In this document: positions 9,351 to 18,425 of the stretch, piece by piece
Position numbering within the stretch: position 1 is the stretch's first letter
Layout of the letters: every line of letters begins with the position of its first letter
Assembly (NCBI GenBank): GCA_901420285.1
Contig: CABDVE010000001.1
Span: 806,001 to 870,000 of the forward strand
Direction of reading: 5' to 3'
DNA from: Stutzerimonas stutzeri
Lineage (GTDB): Bacteria > Pseudomonadota > Gammaproteobacteria > Enterobacterales > Pasteurellaceae
Length of the DNA stretch: 64,000 nt
Program-made: the position numbers and the translations under genes
Notes under the pieces: model-generated
The model's input: the letters and a program-made list of their open reading frames with translations, nothing else
The model's database searches: none
Told to the model about the DNA's origin: nothing

Positions 9351-10238
9351 ATGGCAGACACGACTTCAATTTTAACGCCAAGAACGCCTTTGCAGGAATT
9401 TTGGTTTTATTTTAAACAAAATCGCGGGGCGTTAATCGGTTTAATTTTTATTCTTTTCATCGCGCTCGTCAGTATTTTCGCGCCGTACATCGCGCCTTTT
9501 GATCCGGCGGAACAAAATCGCACCGCATTGCTACTGCCGCCCGCTTGGTATGAGGGTGGCAATCCCGCATATTTGCTCGGTACCGACGATATCGGCCGCG
9601 ATATTTTTTCGCGCATTATTTATGGTACGCGGATTTCCGTTTTTGCCGGTCTTGTGATTGTGCTGCTGTCCTGTATTTTAGGTACCGGCCTTGGCTTATT
9701 TGCCGGTTATTACGGCGGTGTGTTAGATACGGTGATTGTGCGTCTGATCGATATTATGCTTGCTATTCCGAATTTGCTGTTGACGATTGTCGTGGTTTCG
9801 ATTTTAGAGCCTTCATTAGCAAATGCCACCTTAGCCATTGCAGTGGTTTCCATTCCTAGTTATGTGCGCCTAACTCGTGCGGCGGTAATGAATGAAAAAA
9901 ATCGCGATTATGTGATTTCTTCTAAAGTTGCAGGTGCAGGCGTTTTACGGTTAATGTTTATTGTGATTTTGCCGAACTGCCTGGCGCCGTTAATCGTACA
10001 AATGACGATGGGGATTTCCAACGCGATTTTAGAATTGGCGACACTTGGCTTTTTGGGCATCGGGGCGAAACCGCCGACACCGGAACTCGGCACGATGCTA
10101 TCTGAAGCGCGCAGTTTTATGCAGGCGGCGAACTGGCTGGTAACGATTCCCGGCTTGGTGATTTTATCTCTTGTACTGGCTTTTAACTTAATGGGCGACG
10201 GTTTACGTGACGCGCTTGATCCGAAACTTAAACAATAG
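9351..10238 (+). CDS. dppC: Dipeptide-type ABC transporter permease DppC
   Basis: The second membrane subunit of the Dpp importer has 295 residues with the start at ATG 9351, preceded by gggaga. An upstream TTG in frame at 9339 and an ATG at 9348 are possible but less well placed. The OppC_N segment (PLQEFWFYFKQNRGALIGL) is followed by a periplasmic stretch and five further helices. The EAA-like loop includes RDYVISSKVAGAG. The segment RTALLLPP (9520-9529) is encoded by a copy of the GCACCGCATT repeat. It is cotranscribed with dppB (12-base gap) and dppD (9-base gap). Confidence 0.92.
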   Translation: MADTTSILTPRTPLQEFWFYFKQNRGALIGLIFILFIALVSIFAPYIAPFDPAEQNRTALLLPPAWYEGGNPAYLLGTDDIGRDIFSRIIYGTRISVFAGLVIVLLSCILGTGLGLFAGYYGGVLDTVIVRLIDIMLAIPNLLLTIVVVSILEPSLANATLAIAVVSIPSYVRLTRAAVMNEKNRDYVISSKVAGAGVLRLMFIVILPNCLAPLIVQMTMGISNAILELATLGFLGIGAKPPTPELGTMLSEARSFMQAANWLVTIPGLVILSLVLAFNLMGDGLRDALDPKLKQ

Positions 10239-10247
10239 GAAAACAGA

Positions 10248-11240
10248 ATGGCATTATTAGATGTAAAAGAACTTTCTGTTCATTTCGGCGATAAAAACAC
10301 ACCTTTTAAAGCGGTGGATCACATTAGTTATCAGGTGGAACAAGGCGAAGTGCTGGGTATTGTCGGCGAGTCAGGTTCGGGTAAATCGGTAAGTTCCTTG
10401 GCAATTATGGGGTTAATTGATTTCCCCGGACGAGTATTCGCTGAAGAATTAACTTTTGAAAATCAAGATTTGCTTAAGCTTAATGATAAAGCAAAACGTC
10501 AACTGATTGGTGCCGACGTAGCAATGATTTTTCAAGACCCGATGACCAGCCTTAATCCCGCGTACACCATCGGTTTTCAAATTATGGAAGCCTTGCAAGC
10601 GCATGAGGGAGGAAGCCGAAAAACCAGACGCGAACGTGCTTTGGCATTGTTACGTTTAGTCGGCATTCCCGATCCGGAATCCCGTATTGATGCGTATCCG
10701 CATCAATTGTCCGGCGGCATGAGCCAGCGCGTGATGATCGCGATGGCGATTGCGTGCAAGCCTAAATTATTGATCGCCGATGAACCGACCACCGCCTTGG
10801 ATGTGACAATTCAAGCGCAAATTATGGATTTATTGCTCGATTTACAGAAAAAAGAATGTATGTCGTTGATTTTAATTACCCACGATTTAGCGCTCGTGGC
10901 TGAAGCCGCGCATCGCATTATTGTGATGTATGCCGGACAAGTGGTGGAAGAAGGTCGCGCGGAAGAGATTTTCCGTGAACCGAAACATCCTTACACGCAA
11001 GCGTTGTTGCATTCCTTGCCGGAATTTGCCGAAGGCAAGGCGCGTTTGGCATCGCTTCCCGGCGTAGTACCCGGACGTTATGATCGCCCGACCGGTTGTT
11101 TGCTTAACCCGCGTTGTCCGTATGCCACCGAGCATTGTCGTCGCGTAGAGCCGAAACAGCACCGCATTGGAATGCGCAAAGTGAAGTGCCATACGCCGTT
11201 GAATGCGCAAGGCAAACCGGTGGAGTATCAAGGAGAATAA
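10248..11240 (+). CDS. dppD: Dipeptide-type ABC transporter ATPase DppD
   Basis: One of two ATP-hydrolysing subunits on the cytoplasmic face of the Dpp importer (330 residues). Walker A GESGSGKS is at 40-47, the signature LSGGMSQRV lies near 154-162, Walker [13 protein letters not shown] near 175, and the H-loop is ITHDLALV. The C-terminal oligopeptide-transporter extension contains the cysteine-rich [16 protein letters not shown] motif, which in some homologues binds an iron-sulfur cluster. KQHRIGM near the C-terminus is encoded across a GCACCGCATT repeat (11159-11168). It pairs with DppF, whose start lies only 3 bases downstream. Confidence 0.93.
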   Translation: MALLDVKELSVHFGDKNTPFKAVDHISYQVEQGEVLGIVGESGSGKSVSSLAIMGLIDFPGRVFAEELTFENQDLLKLNDKAKRQLIGADVAMIFQDPMTSLNPAYTIGFQIMEALQAHEGGSRKTRRERALALLRLVGIPDPESRIDAYPHQLSGGMSQRVMIAMAIACKPKLLIADEPTTALDVTIQAQIMDLLLDLQKKECMSLILITHDLALVAEAAHRIIVMYAGQVVEEGRAEEIFREPKHPYTQALLHSLPEFAEGKARLASLPGVVPGRYDRPTGCLLNPRCPYATEHCRRVEPKQHRIGMRKVKCHTPLNAQGKPVEYQGE

Positions 11241-11243
11241 ACG

Positions 11244-12245
11244 ATGACGATCGAAATCAAAGGAAATGCGCCATTGTCCGAGATGCCGCTTTTACGTGCT
11301 GTCGGCTTAAAAAAGTATTATCCGGTAAAAAAAGGCTTGTTCGCCAAACCGCAGCAAGTGAAGGCTTTAGATGGCATTTCATTCCGGTTGGAACGAGGTA
11401 AAACTCTTGCTATTGTCGGGGAGTCCGGTTGTGGAAAGTCGACACTCGGGCGCTTACTCACCATGATTGAAGAGCCAACGGAAGGTGAGCTTTATTACAA
11501 CGGGCATAATTTTTTAGAAAAAGATAAGGCGACAAAAGCCTTGCGCCGCAAAAAAATTCAAATCGTCTTCCAGAATCCTTATGCGTCGCTTAATCCGCGT
11601 AAAAAAATCGGCTCAATTTTAGAAGAACCGCTTATTATTAACAGCAAACTTTCTGCTAAAGAACGCAAAGAAAAAGTCCTGTTGATGATGGCAAAAGTCG
11701 GTTTGCGGCCGGAATTTTATGACCGTTATCCGCATATGTTTTCCGGCGGTCAACGGCAAAGAATCGCTATTGCGCGCGGCTTAATGCTTGAGCCGGATAT
11801 CGTGGTGGCGGACGAACCGGTTTCCGCACTGGATGTGTCCGTGCGTGCGCAAGTGCTAAATTTGATGATGGATTTGCAGTCTGAACTCGGACTTTCTTAT
11901 GTGTTCATTTCACACGATCTTTCCGTAGTGGAACATATTGCCGACGAAGTAATGGTGATGTATCTAGGACGTTGTGTGGAACAAGGCTCGAGCGAGCAAA
12001 TTTTTGCAAATCCGCAGCATCCTTACACGCAGGCTTTGCTTTCCGCCACGCCGCGTTTATCACCGCATTTACGCCGCCAACGCATAAAATTAACCGGTGA
12101 ATTGCCTAGCCCGATTAATCCACCGCAAGGTTGCGCTTTTAATCCGCGCTGTTGGAAAGCCACGGAAAAATGTCGGGAAGCACAACCGAAATTGGAGCAA
12201 TATCCGGACGGCAAATTGATAGCTTGTTTTCATGTTGACCGCTAA
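11244..12245 (+). CDS. dppF: Dipeptide-type ABC transporter ATPase DppF
   Basis: The second ATPase of the Dpp importer has 333 residues. It shows Walker A GESGCGKST (59-67), the Q-loop IVFQNPYASLNPR, the signature FSGGQRQRIAIARGL, Walker B IVVADEPVSALD and the H-loop ISHDLSVVEH. The C-terminal cysteine motif GCAFNPRCWKATEKC matches that of DppD. It is the last gene of dppBCDF and ends upstream of repeat hairpin 4. DppD and DppF are expected to form an asymmetric ATPase pair powering peptide or glutathione uptake. Confidence 0.93.
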   Translation: MTIEIKGNAPLSEMPLLRAVGLKKYYPVKKGLFAKPQQVKALDGISFRLERGKTLAIVGESGCGKSTLGRLLTMIEEPTEGELYYNGHNFLEKDKATKALRRKKIQIVFQNPYASLNPRKKIGSILEEPLIINSKLSAKERKEKVLLMMAKVGLRPEFYDRYPHMFSGGQRQRIAIARGLMLEPDIVVADEPVSALDVSVRAQVLNLMMDLQSELGLSYVFISHDLSVVEHIADEVMVMYLGRCVEQGSSEQIFANPQHPYTQALLSATPRLSPHLRRQRIKLTGELPSPINPPQGCAFNPRCWKATEKCREAQPKLEQYPDGKLIACFHVDR

Positions 12246-12322
12246 AAGGTTTCTAATTGGGGCGCTTGATACAGGCGTGGCAGTGGTTATTGCTTCTCTT
12301 CTTTAAAAATGGCGCCGTATTG

Positions 12323-12364
12323 AAATAGCACCGCATTGGAAGCCGTTCCAATGCGGTGCTATTT
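12323..12364. terminator. Repeat hairpin 4 between dppF and sotB
   Basis: A perfect 19-bp inverted repeat (12323-12341 and 12346-12364; arm aaatagcaccgcattggaa) has the 4-base loop gccg. It lies between the converging dppF and sotB genes and can terminate both strands. Confidence 0.87.
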
Positions 12365-12448
12365 TGGAGAGTGAAATTTATATTTGGCGAACGATTCGTC
12401 AAAGCCGCGATATGGGCATGTTGCGCATTTGTTTCATGCCGGGGATTT

Positions 12449-13621
12449 TTAGCCGTTTTGTTCGTGATAACGTACATTAACGAACACAAAGACGGCGAGT
12501 CCGACGATGGCCGTGAGCGCACCAGCAAAGCCGATATATTCAAGTCCGATGTGGCGCATCATTTGGCTGCCAAGCAAGGCGCCGCCACCGATCCCTGCAT
12601 TAAAAATGCCCGAATAAATAGCCGTGGCCACATCTGTCGCATCGGGTGCAAATTGCAGTACGCGCATTTGTAGCGAAAGTCCGATGCAAGCGATGCCGAT
12701 TCCCCAAATAAAAGCGAGCGTAAACATGGTGAGTTTGTAATCTGCCGAGACAAGCAATAGCGCGAGCGAAACGACTAATAAGCTCATCGCACCGAGAATA
12801 AATTGAGTCGGACCGAAGCGATATAGGCGATTAAATAGTAAGCTGGCGATCACGCCGGAAACGCCGAAAACGAGCAAGATTATGGTTGCGAGATTAGGAT
12901 CCAATTGCCCGATTTGAATCATGAACGGCTCGATATAGGTGTAAGCGGTAAAGTGCGCCGCGACAAGGATGAGGGTGGTAATATAAATCCCGATCAATAA
13001 CGGGCGTTTCGCCAATAACGGTAAACTTGCCAAGGAACCGGCATTTTTGCTTGGTAAATTCGGCAAAAGGCGAATAATTAAGAACATCGCAGCTAACGCT
13101 AATATGCCAATTACAGCAAAAGTGACACGCCATCCAACGAATTGGCCGATTATGCGGCCCAGCGGTAAGCCCAAAATCGTAGCCAGCGAAGAACCGATGG
13201 CAAGCATACCGAGAGCTTGGGTTTTCTTATTTTTCGGTGCGATGCGTATGACCAAAGAAGCCGTAATCGACCAAAATATGGCGTGTGCTAATGCAATGCA
13301 CATTCGCGCAATGAGCAAAATCCAAAAATTCCACGCTATAATCGAAACGAGATGCCCGATAATAAAAATTACAAAAAGCTTAATTAGCAAGCTTTTACGT
13401 TCCATTTTTCCGGTAAACAGCATTCCCGGTAATGACATGAGCAACACTGTCCAAGCATAAACCGTAATCATCAATCCGACTTCCGAGGTCTGCATCTCAA
13501 AACTTTGTGCGATATCGGTTAATAACGCAACCGGTACGAATTCCGTGGTATTAAAAATAAAAGCGGCGCAAGCCATTACCGCTACACGCCAATATTGAAT
13601 GGATTCGATTTTTTTAAACAT
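12449..13621 (-). CDS. sotB: Sugar efflux transporter SotB (MFS)
   Basis: A 390-residue, 12-helix major-facilitator protein closely resembling E. coli SotB (YdeA), which exports arabinose, IPTG and related sugars. Shared signatures include AAFIFNTTEFVPVALL near the N-terminus, the helix-2/3 segment ending MERKSLLI, FWSITASL in helix 4, GLPLGRIIGQFVGWR, and APDATDVATAIYSGIFN near helix 10-11. Its ATG overlaps the stop codon of the AsmA-like gene by one base (TAATG), so it is probably translationally coupled to the udk-dcd-asmA unit. That linkage is unusual for sotB. A role in drug or sugar export is inferred from the family. Confidence 0.88.
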   Translation of the reverse strand: MFKKIESIQYWRVAVMACAAFIFNTTEFVPVALLTDIAQSFEMQTSEVGLMITVYAWTVLLMSLPGMLFTGKMERKSLLIKLFVIFIIGHLVSIIAWNFWILLIARMCIALAHAIFWSITASLVIRIAPKNKKTQALGMLAIGSSLATILGLPLGRIIGQFVGWRVTFAVIGILALAAMFLIIRLLPNLPSKNAGSLASLPLLAKRPLLIGIYITTLILVAAHFTAYTYIEPFMIQIGQLDPNLATIILLVFGVSGVIASLLFNRLYRFGPTQFILGAMSLLVVSLALLLVSADYKLTMFTLAFIWGIGIACIGLSLQMRVLQFAPDATDVATAIYSGIFNAGIGGGALLGSQMMRHIGLEYIGFAGALTAIVGLAVFVFVNVRYHEQNG

Positions 13622-14808
13622 TAATTTAATTTCTCTTTAAGTAAATCTTTTAATTGCTTTCTAAAAAATTTGTTAAATTCAATTTTATATTGTGGGGAAT
13701 AACAACTGTCGAAAAAACGAATTGGCAAGGTGAAATCTTTATATTTTTCATCGGTAGATGATAAGTTTAATATTGCATCGCATTGCATGGTATGTAAATT
13801 AATCAAACCGTTTCCTCGGCCTAAAAGCTCGGGTGTTATTAGATTAAATTTATTCACGCGCAGCAAATTGTTGTCTAAGGAAAGTTGAGAATCAAGCCGT
13901 TCGAATGCGGTGCTCATTCGTCTCTTCGATAAATCGTCGCGGTAGTTTATGGGCCAATATTGCGTGGCTAAGTCTAATAAGTTCATACCTAAAATTTCGC
14001 CATCACGCGCATTAAAATCAAATGTTCCTTGGATTAATTCCGAATTATTAAATGCCAGTCGAATGTTAAAATCCGTTGTGCCGGTGAGCGCTTTGGGTAA
14101 ATTAAGTAATGTGAGCAACCGTTCTGTCGGAAAATTTTTACCGGAAAAATTAACCGTACTTTGTTGCGCGATACCGTTGAATTTCAATACCGCAAGGCAA
14201 TTCGTTGTGCAAATCGGCTTGATGTAGCCGATTAATACTTTTTGCGGTTTAGAAAAATCGGCGTGAATTTCGATATAATCGAGCGCCTGTTCGTTTAGTT
14301 TTGCTCCGTCAATTTGCAACAGCGATTCACGATCTTGATGAAGGGCGAGACTGGCTTTATTAAAGGTAAAAGTATATTTTGTCGTTTTGCCGTAAATTGG
14401 TTTTGCCAGTTCAACCGAAATAAGATTCGCACCACTAAACAGAATTTCTTTTGTGAATAATTTATTTAGAGAAATATTAGCAAAACGCATCATTATTTGG
14501 GCGCTGTTTGTTGCGTTTTGAGTTAATTTCGCTTGTGCAATGGTGAGCTCTTCAAGTTTTACATCGCCCGCAAACAAAGGTAAAAACGCCACTTTCCCTT
14601 TGGTTTGTGTTAAGGAAAACGTGTGATAATTTAATTGTTCAATGGAAAAATGAGGCTGTGGAATTAAACCGACTTTAAGGGATTTTACCGAAATATCGTG
14701 TTGTGCAAGTTGTTCAAGGAGTAAGCTTTTAGCTTGTTGAAGTTGAACATAAAAAAACGCAAAGATCGCAACTACCACGATCGACAGGCTTAGTGCGATC
14801 TTTTTCAT
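13621..14808 (-). CDS. AsmA-like envelope protein
   Basis: A 395-residue protein with one N-terminal membrane helix (IALSLSIVVVAIFAFFYV) and a long beta-rich periplasmic body. It begins with the AsmA-type pattern (LLLEQLAQHDISVKSLKVGLIPQPHFSIEQL). E. coli AsmA sits in the same udk-dcd-asmA order, affects outer-membrane assembly and belongs to the bridge-like lipid-transfer superfamily. This version is much shorter than E. coli AsmA (about 617 residues), so it may be a reduced form. The gene follows dcd directly and overlaps sotB by one base. The segment STAFERL (13904-13913) contains a repeat copy. Confidence 0.75.
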   Translation of the reverse strand: MKKIALSLSIVVVAIFAFFYVQLQQAKSLLLEQLAQHDISVKSLKVGLIPQPHFSIEQLNYHTFSLTQTKGKVAFLPLFAGDVKLEELTIAQAKLTQNATNSAQIMMRFANISLNKLFTKEILFSGANLISVELAKPIYGKTTKYTFTFNKASLALHQDRESLLQIDGAKLNEQALDYIEIHADFSKPQKVLIGYIKPICTTNCLAVLKFNGIAQQSTVNFSGKNFPTERLLTLLNLPKALTGTTDFNIRLAFNNSELIQGTFDFNARDGEILGMNLLDLATQYWPINYRDDLSKRRMSTAFERLDSQLSLDNNLLRVNKFNLITPELLGRGNGLINLHTMQCDAILNLSSTDEKYKDFTLPIRFFDSCYSPQYKIEFNKFFRKQLKDLLKEKLN

Positions 14809-15393
14809 TTATTTGTCCTCGCCGATACGGCTGGCGACGGCATTTTGTTGATTTTTGTATTTGGCATCTTTACGGCTGCTGTACGGACGCGCGGCCGCTC
14901 CGCTTAATACTTCAAAACTCAGCGCGCCGATGATCATATTTGGGCGTAAAGCCAGCGGCAGTTTACCGGAATTGTAAAACTCTAATACGATTTTTCCTTC
15001 CCAACCCGGGTCAATGCGGTGCGCTGTGACGTGTACCATTAAGCCCAGACGCGCTAAAGAAGAACGCCCGTCTAGCCAACCGATAATATTCGCCGGTAGT
15101 TTTACCGATTCCAAAGTGGTGGCAAGCGCCAACACGCCGGGGTGTAAGAAAAAGGCTTCATCGTCACCGATAATAATTTCATCGCTCATTACCGATTCCA
15201 GCTGCGCCGACACTTCATCTTTCGGGCCGCTTAAATCAATGTAAGGTGCGGAATGTTCACGAAACACGCGAAAGGAATTTCCCAAACGTACATCAATGGT
15301 TGCACCATTGATTTTGTCGTTATCCGGACGCGGCGTTAAAGAAATAATGCCATCATTCAAGTAGCGTTCAATATCGGTGTCGCAAAGACGCAT
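14809..15393 (-). CDS. dcd: dCTP deaminase
   Basis: Dcd converts dCTP to dUTP plus ammonia, supplying dUMP for thymidylate synthesis, and acts as a cytosolic homotrimer. The 194-residue length equals that of the E. coli enzyme. Motifs include [12 protein letters not shown] at the N-terminus, [22 protein letters not shown] around the active-site arginine/serine, and [17 protein letters not shown] containing the catalytic glutamate. HRIDPG (15013-15022) coincides with a repeat copy. It is flanked by udk upstream (8-base gap) and the AsmA-like gene downstream (adjacent), as in enterobacteria. Confidence 0.96.
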   Translation of the reverse strand: MRLCDTDIERYLNDGIISLTPRPDNDKINGATIDVRLGNSFRVFREHSAPYIDLSGPKDEVSAQLESVMSDEIIIGDDEAFFLHPGVLALATTLESVKLPANIIGWLDGRSSLARLGLMVHVTAHRIDPGWEGKIVLEFYNSGKLPLALRPNMIIGALSFEVLSGAAARPYSSRKDAKYKNQQNAVASRIGEDK

Positions 15394-15401
15394 GATTTCT
15401 C

Positions 15402-16043
15402 CTATTTTTGATCCAGTAAATGTAAGATTTGAGCCTTTAACATATTAATTGCAATGCGGTTTTTGCCGCCGCGCGGAATGATAATATCCGCATATTGTTT
15501 TGACGGTTCAATAAATTGCAAGAACATCGGGCGAACAGTCGCGCGGTATTGTTCAATGACGGATTGGAGTGAGCGACCGCGCTCTTCCATATCGCGTTGT
15601 AAACGACGAATAAAACAAATATCTAACGGGGTATCCACAAATACGGAAATATTCGCTTGTTGGCGTATTCGTTCGTCCGTGAGCAATAGAATACCTTCTA
15701 AAATTACGATTTTTTTCGGTGTGAAGTGGGTAGTTTCGTTCATTCGAGTATGTTCGACATAACTATAAACCGGTACATCTACCGCTTTGCCGGCTTTCAA
15801 ATCTTGCAAATGTTTAATCAGTAAATCGCGATCCATCGAGTTTGGATGGTCATAATTGGTTTTTATGCGCTCGTTCATTGCTAAATGGCTTTGATCTTTA
15901 TAGTAACTATCTTCCGCAATAATACCGATTTCTTCGCAACCTAATTCGTTACACAGTTCCTTGTGTACAGTGGAAGCAATGGAACTTTTTCCGGAAGCGG
16001 AAGCGCCGGTAATGGCAATGATGATACAAGATGAATCCGGCAT
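15402..16043 (-). CDS. udk: Uridine/cytidine kinase
   Basis: Udk phosphorylates uridine and cytidine to UMP and CMP in pyrimidine salvage. From the start [13 protein letters not shown] at 16043 the protein has 213 residues, the same as E. coli Udk. The open frame reaches 16151, but the extra residues are AT-rich leader. Walker [10 protein letters not shown] follows the first strand. [17 protein letters not shown] and the lid region [13 protein letters not shown] are characteristic. It heads the minus-strand unit udk-dcd-asmA-like-sotB, with its leader shared with the divergent afu operon. Confidence 0.95.
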   Translation of the reverse strand: MPDSSCIIIAITGASASGKSSIASTVHKELCNELGCEEIGIIAEDSYYKDQSHLAMNERIKTNYDHPNSMDRDLLIKHLQDLKAGKAVDVPVYSYVEHTRMNETTHFTPKKIVILEGILLLTDERIRQQANISVFVDTPLDICFIRRLQRDMEERGRSLQSVIEQYRATVRPMFLQFIEPSKQYADIIIPRGGKNRIAINMLKAQILHLLDQK

Positions 16044-16136
16044 AAATTTAACCTGATAGAAGAAGTAAAAATTTGCTGAATTATAAAGAAAAGCATGGTC
16101 TATTTCATCTTTATTTTCGGGACTACTTTTCAAAAT

Positions 16137-16152
16137 TGTGAGAGTTATCACG
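16137..16152. promoter_or_regulatory. CRP-cAMP site of the afu operon
   Basis: TGTGAGAGTTATCACG matches the CRP consensus TGTGA-N6-TCACA with one mismatch. Its centre (16144.5) is about 41.5 bases before the start point predicted from the -10 element TAGTAT (16174-16179). That is the classic class II activator position. It could also affect divergent udk. Confidence 0.7.
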
Positions 16153-16173
16153 GTATTGTTTTTTGTTTTCGAG

Positions 16174-16179
16174 TAGTAT
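16174..16179 (+). promoter_or_regulatory. -10 element of the afu promoter
   Basis: TAGTAT lies about 33 bases before the first afuA start codon. No good -35 element is present at the right distance. This fits a promoter that depends on CRP bound at 16137-16152. Confidence 0.5.
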
Positions 16180-16211
16180 CTAGGCGTTTTAATCCAACAG
16201 GAGTGTGTATT

Positions 16212-17252
16212 ATGAAGTTCAACAAAATTTCTCTTTCAATTTCAACCGCGTTTTTAGCTGTCGGTTTATTGTCTTCCACTGCAGCAAACGCGCAAGGTCG
16301 TTTAGTAGTGTATTGTAGTGCCACAAATATTTTATGTGAAACTACCACCAAAGCTTTTGGCGAAAAATATGATGTCAAAACCTCTTTTATTCGTAACGGT
16401 TCCGGCAGCACTTTCGCCAAAGTGGAAGCAGAAAAAAATAACCCTCAAGCGGACGTTTGGTTTGGTGGCACGTTTGACCCACAGGCCCAAGCTGCCGAGC
16501 TCGGTTTAATCGAGCCGTACAAATCTAAACATATTGATGAAATCGTAGAACGCTTCCGCGACCCGGCAAAAACCAAAGGTCACTATGTTTCCGCCATTTA
16601 TATGGGAATTTTAGGTTTCGGTGTGAACACGGAACGTCTTGAAAAATTAGGCATTAAAGAGGTGCCGAAATGCTGGAAAGACTTAACTGATCCGCGCTTA
16701 AAAGGCGAAGTGCAAATTGCAGATCCACAAAGCGCCGGTACGGCTTACACCGCCTTAGCAACTTTTGTACAACTTTGGGGTGAAAATCAAGCCTTTGATT
16801 ACTTAAAAGCCTTACATCCGAATGTTTCCCAATACACTAAATCCGGCGTCACTCCGTCTCGTAATGCGGCACGCGGCGAAACGGCCATTGGTATCGGCTT
16901 CTTACATGATTACGCCCTTGAAAAACGTAATGGCGCACCGTTAGAGCTAGTGGTTCCTTGTGAAGGTACCGGGTATGAATTAGGTGGTGTGAGTATCTTA
17001 AAAGGTGCACGTAATCTTGATAATGCAAAATTATTTGTGGATTGGGCGTTATCCAAAGAAGGGCAGGAATTGGCATGGAAACAAGGCGAATCCTTACAAA
17101 TCTTAACCAACACCACTGCAGAACAATCTCCGACCGCGTTTGATCCAAACAAATTGAACCTGATCAATTACGACTTTGAGAAATATGGTGCCACCGAACA
17201 ACGCAAAGCCTTAATTGAAAAATGGGTTCAAGAGGTTAAATTAGCGAAATAA
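16212..17252 (+). CDS. afuA: Hexose-phosphate binding protein AfuA (copy 1)
   Basis: Periplasmic substrate-binding protein of 346 residues with a signal peptide cut after ANA (residue 27). AfuABC was first annotated as an iron importer, but AfuA of Actinobacillus pleuropneumoniae binds hexose-6-phosphates. Ligand residues I recall from that work map cleanly in mature numbering: Ser37 (NGSGST), His205-Asp206 (FLHDY) and Glu229 (TGYELGG). Further family blocks are [10 protein letters not shown] and [18 protein letters not shown] 16212 has an aggagtg site; the longer open frame from 16095 is leader. It is followed by a second afuA, afuB and afuC. Confidence 0.88.
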   Translation: MKFNKISLSISTAFLAVGLLSSTAANAQGRLVVYCSATNILCETTTKAFGEKYDVKTSFIRNGSGSTFAKVEAEKNNPQADVWFGGTFDPQAQAAELGLIEPYKSKHIDEIVERFRDPAKTKGHYVSAIYMGILGFGVNTERLEKLGIKEVPKCWKDLTDPRLKGEVQIADPQSAGTAYTALATFVQLWGENQAFDYLKALHPNVSQYTKSGVTPSRNAARGETAIGIGFLHDYALEKRNGAPLELVVPCEGTGYELGGVSILKGARNLDNAKLFVDWALSKEGQELAWKQGESLQILTNTTAEQSPTAFDPNKLNLINYDFEKYGATEQRKALIEKWVQEVKLAK

Positions 17253-17258
17253 CGTTGT

Positions 17259-17282
17259 AGGGGCAAATTACATTTGCCTCTA
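17259..17282 (+). other. Hairpin between the two afuA genes
   Basis: An inverted repeat (aggggcaaat / atttgcctct) lies just after the first afuA stop and lacks a T-run. Such hairpins often protect the 3' end of binding-protein mRNA or partly reduce downstream transcription, giving more binding protein than permease. Confidence 0.5.
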
Positions 17283-17353
17283 TCAGTAATCTTCATTAAT
17301 GACGCAATCATCTAGGCTTGCGTTCATAAAATAAAAAATACAGGAGTGTTCCA

Positions 17354-18397
17354 ATGAAACTCTCAAAAATCTCCTTAGCCGTATCTACATCCGCAACTTT
17401 ATTAAGTGGTGTATTCTTCCCTGCTCAGGCGCTGGCCGAAGGTCGGTTGGTCGTGTATTGCAGTGCACAAAATTCAGTTTGTGAAACCCAAGTTCAAGAA
17501 TTTGCTAAAAAATATGATGTTAATACCACATTTGTTCGTAATAGCTCAGGCAGTACCTTGGCAAAAATGAAAGCGGAAGCCAATAACCCGCAAGCGGATG
17601 TGTGGTATGGCGGTACTTTTGATACCCACTCGCAAGCGGCTGAAATGGATTTATTAACTGCATATCAATCTCCAATGCTTAATGAGGTTATGCCTGAATT
17701 TAAAGATCCGGGTCGTCGTAAAGGTAACTACAGTTCCGTTGTTTATATGGGTGTGCTAGGTTTTGGTGTGAATACCGAAAAATTGAAAAAATTGGGTATT
17801 ACCGAAGTGCCAAAATGTTGGAAGGATTTATTAGATCCAAGACTTAAAAATGAAGTTCAAATTTCGGACCCGCAAAGCGCTGGAACTGCATATACGGCGA
17901 TTGCAACATTTGTCCAACTTTGGGGCGAAGACGCCGCATTCAAATATTTAAAAGATCTTGATAAAAATATTTCACAATACCCTAAAGCCGGCACCGCACC
18001 CGCACACAACTTAGCACGCGGAGAAACAACGGTCGGAATCGGTTTCTTGCAAAATTATTCTTTTGAGAAACAAAACGGAGCCCCGATTGAAATTGTCGTT
18101 CCTTGCGAAGGAACAGGCTATGAATTAGGAGGCGTAAGCATTATTAAAAATGCCCGTAATTTAAAAAACGCTCAGTTATTTGTGGATTGGGCAATGTCTA
18201 AAGAATCCCAAGAACTTTCTTGGGAAAAAGGTCAATCTCATCACATCTTAACCAATGTAAATGCTAAAGGTTCTCCTTATGCTTTGAAGTCAAACGAATT
18301 AAATTTAATTAAATATGACTTTGATAAATTTGGTTCTTCCGATGTGCGAAGTGGTTTAATTGATCGCTGGGTACGTGACGTCAAATTAAATAAATAA
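17354..18397 (+). CDS. AfuA paralogue (copy 2) with altered ligand residues
   Basis: A 347-residue periplasmic binding protein and tandem paralogue of the preceding afuA, aligning along its whole length with few gaps. The signal peptide ends AQALA (residue 28). The family blocks [21 protein letters not shown] and EGTGYELGG are kept, as is the equivalent of Ser37. The His-Asp pair at mature 205-206, however, is Gln-Asn here (FLQNY, residues 233-234 of the precursor). In copy 1 these are ligand contacts, so this copy probably binds a different sugar phosphate or binds weakly. It has its own caggagtg ribosome site and lies directly before afuB. Confidence 0.85.
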   Translation: MKLSKISLAVSTSATLLSGVFFPAQALAEGRLVVYCSAQNSVCETQVQEFAKKYDVNTTFVRNSSGSTLAKMKAEANNPQADVWYGGTFDTHSQAAEMDLLTAYQSPMLNEVMPEFKDPGRRKGNYSSVVYMGVLGFGVNTEKLKKLGITEVPKCWKDLLDPRLKNEVQISDPQSAGTAYTAIATFVQLWGEDAAFKYLKDLDKNISQYPKAGTAPAHNLARGETTVGIGFLQNYSFEKQNGAPIEIVVPCEGTGYELGGVSIIKNARNLKNAQLFVDWAMSKESQELSWEKGQSHHILTNVNAKGSPYALKSNELNLIKYDFDKFGSSDVRSGLIDRWVRDVKLNK

Positions 18398-18425
18398 TTT
18401 ATTTATTACCAAAAACGGAGGCTTT

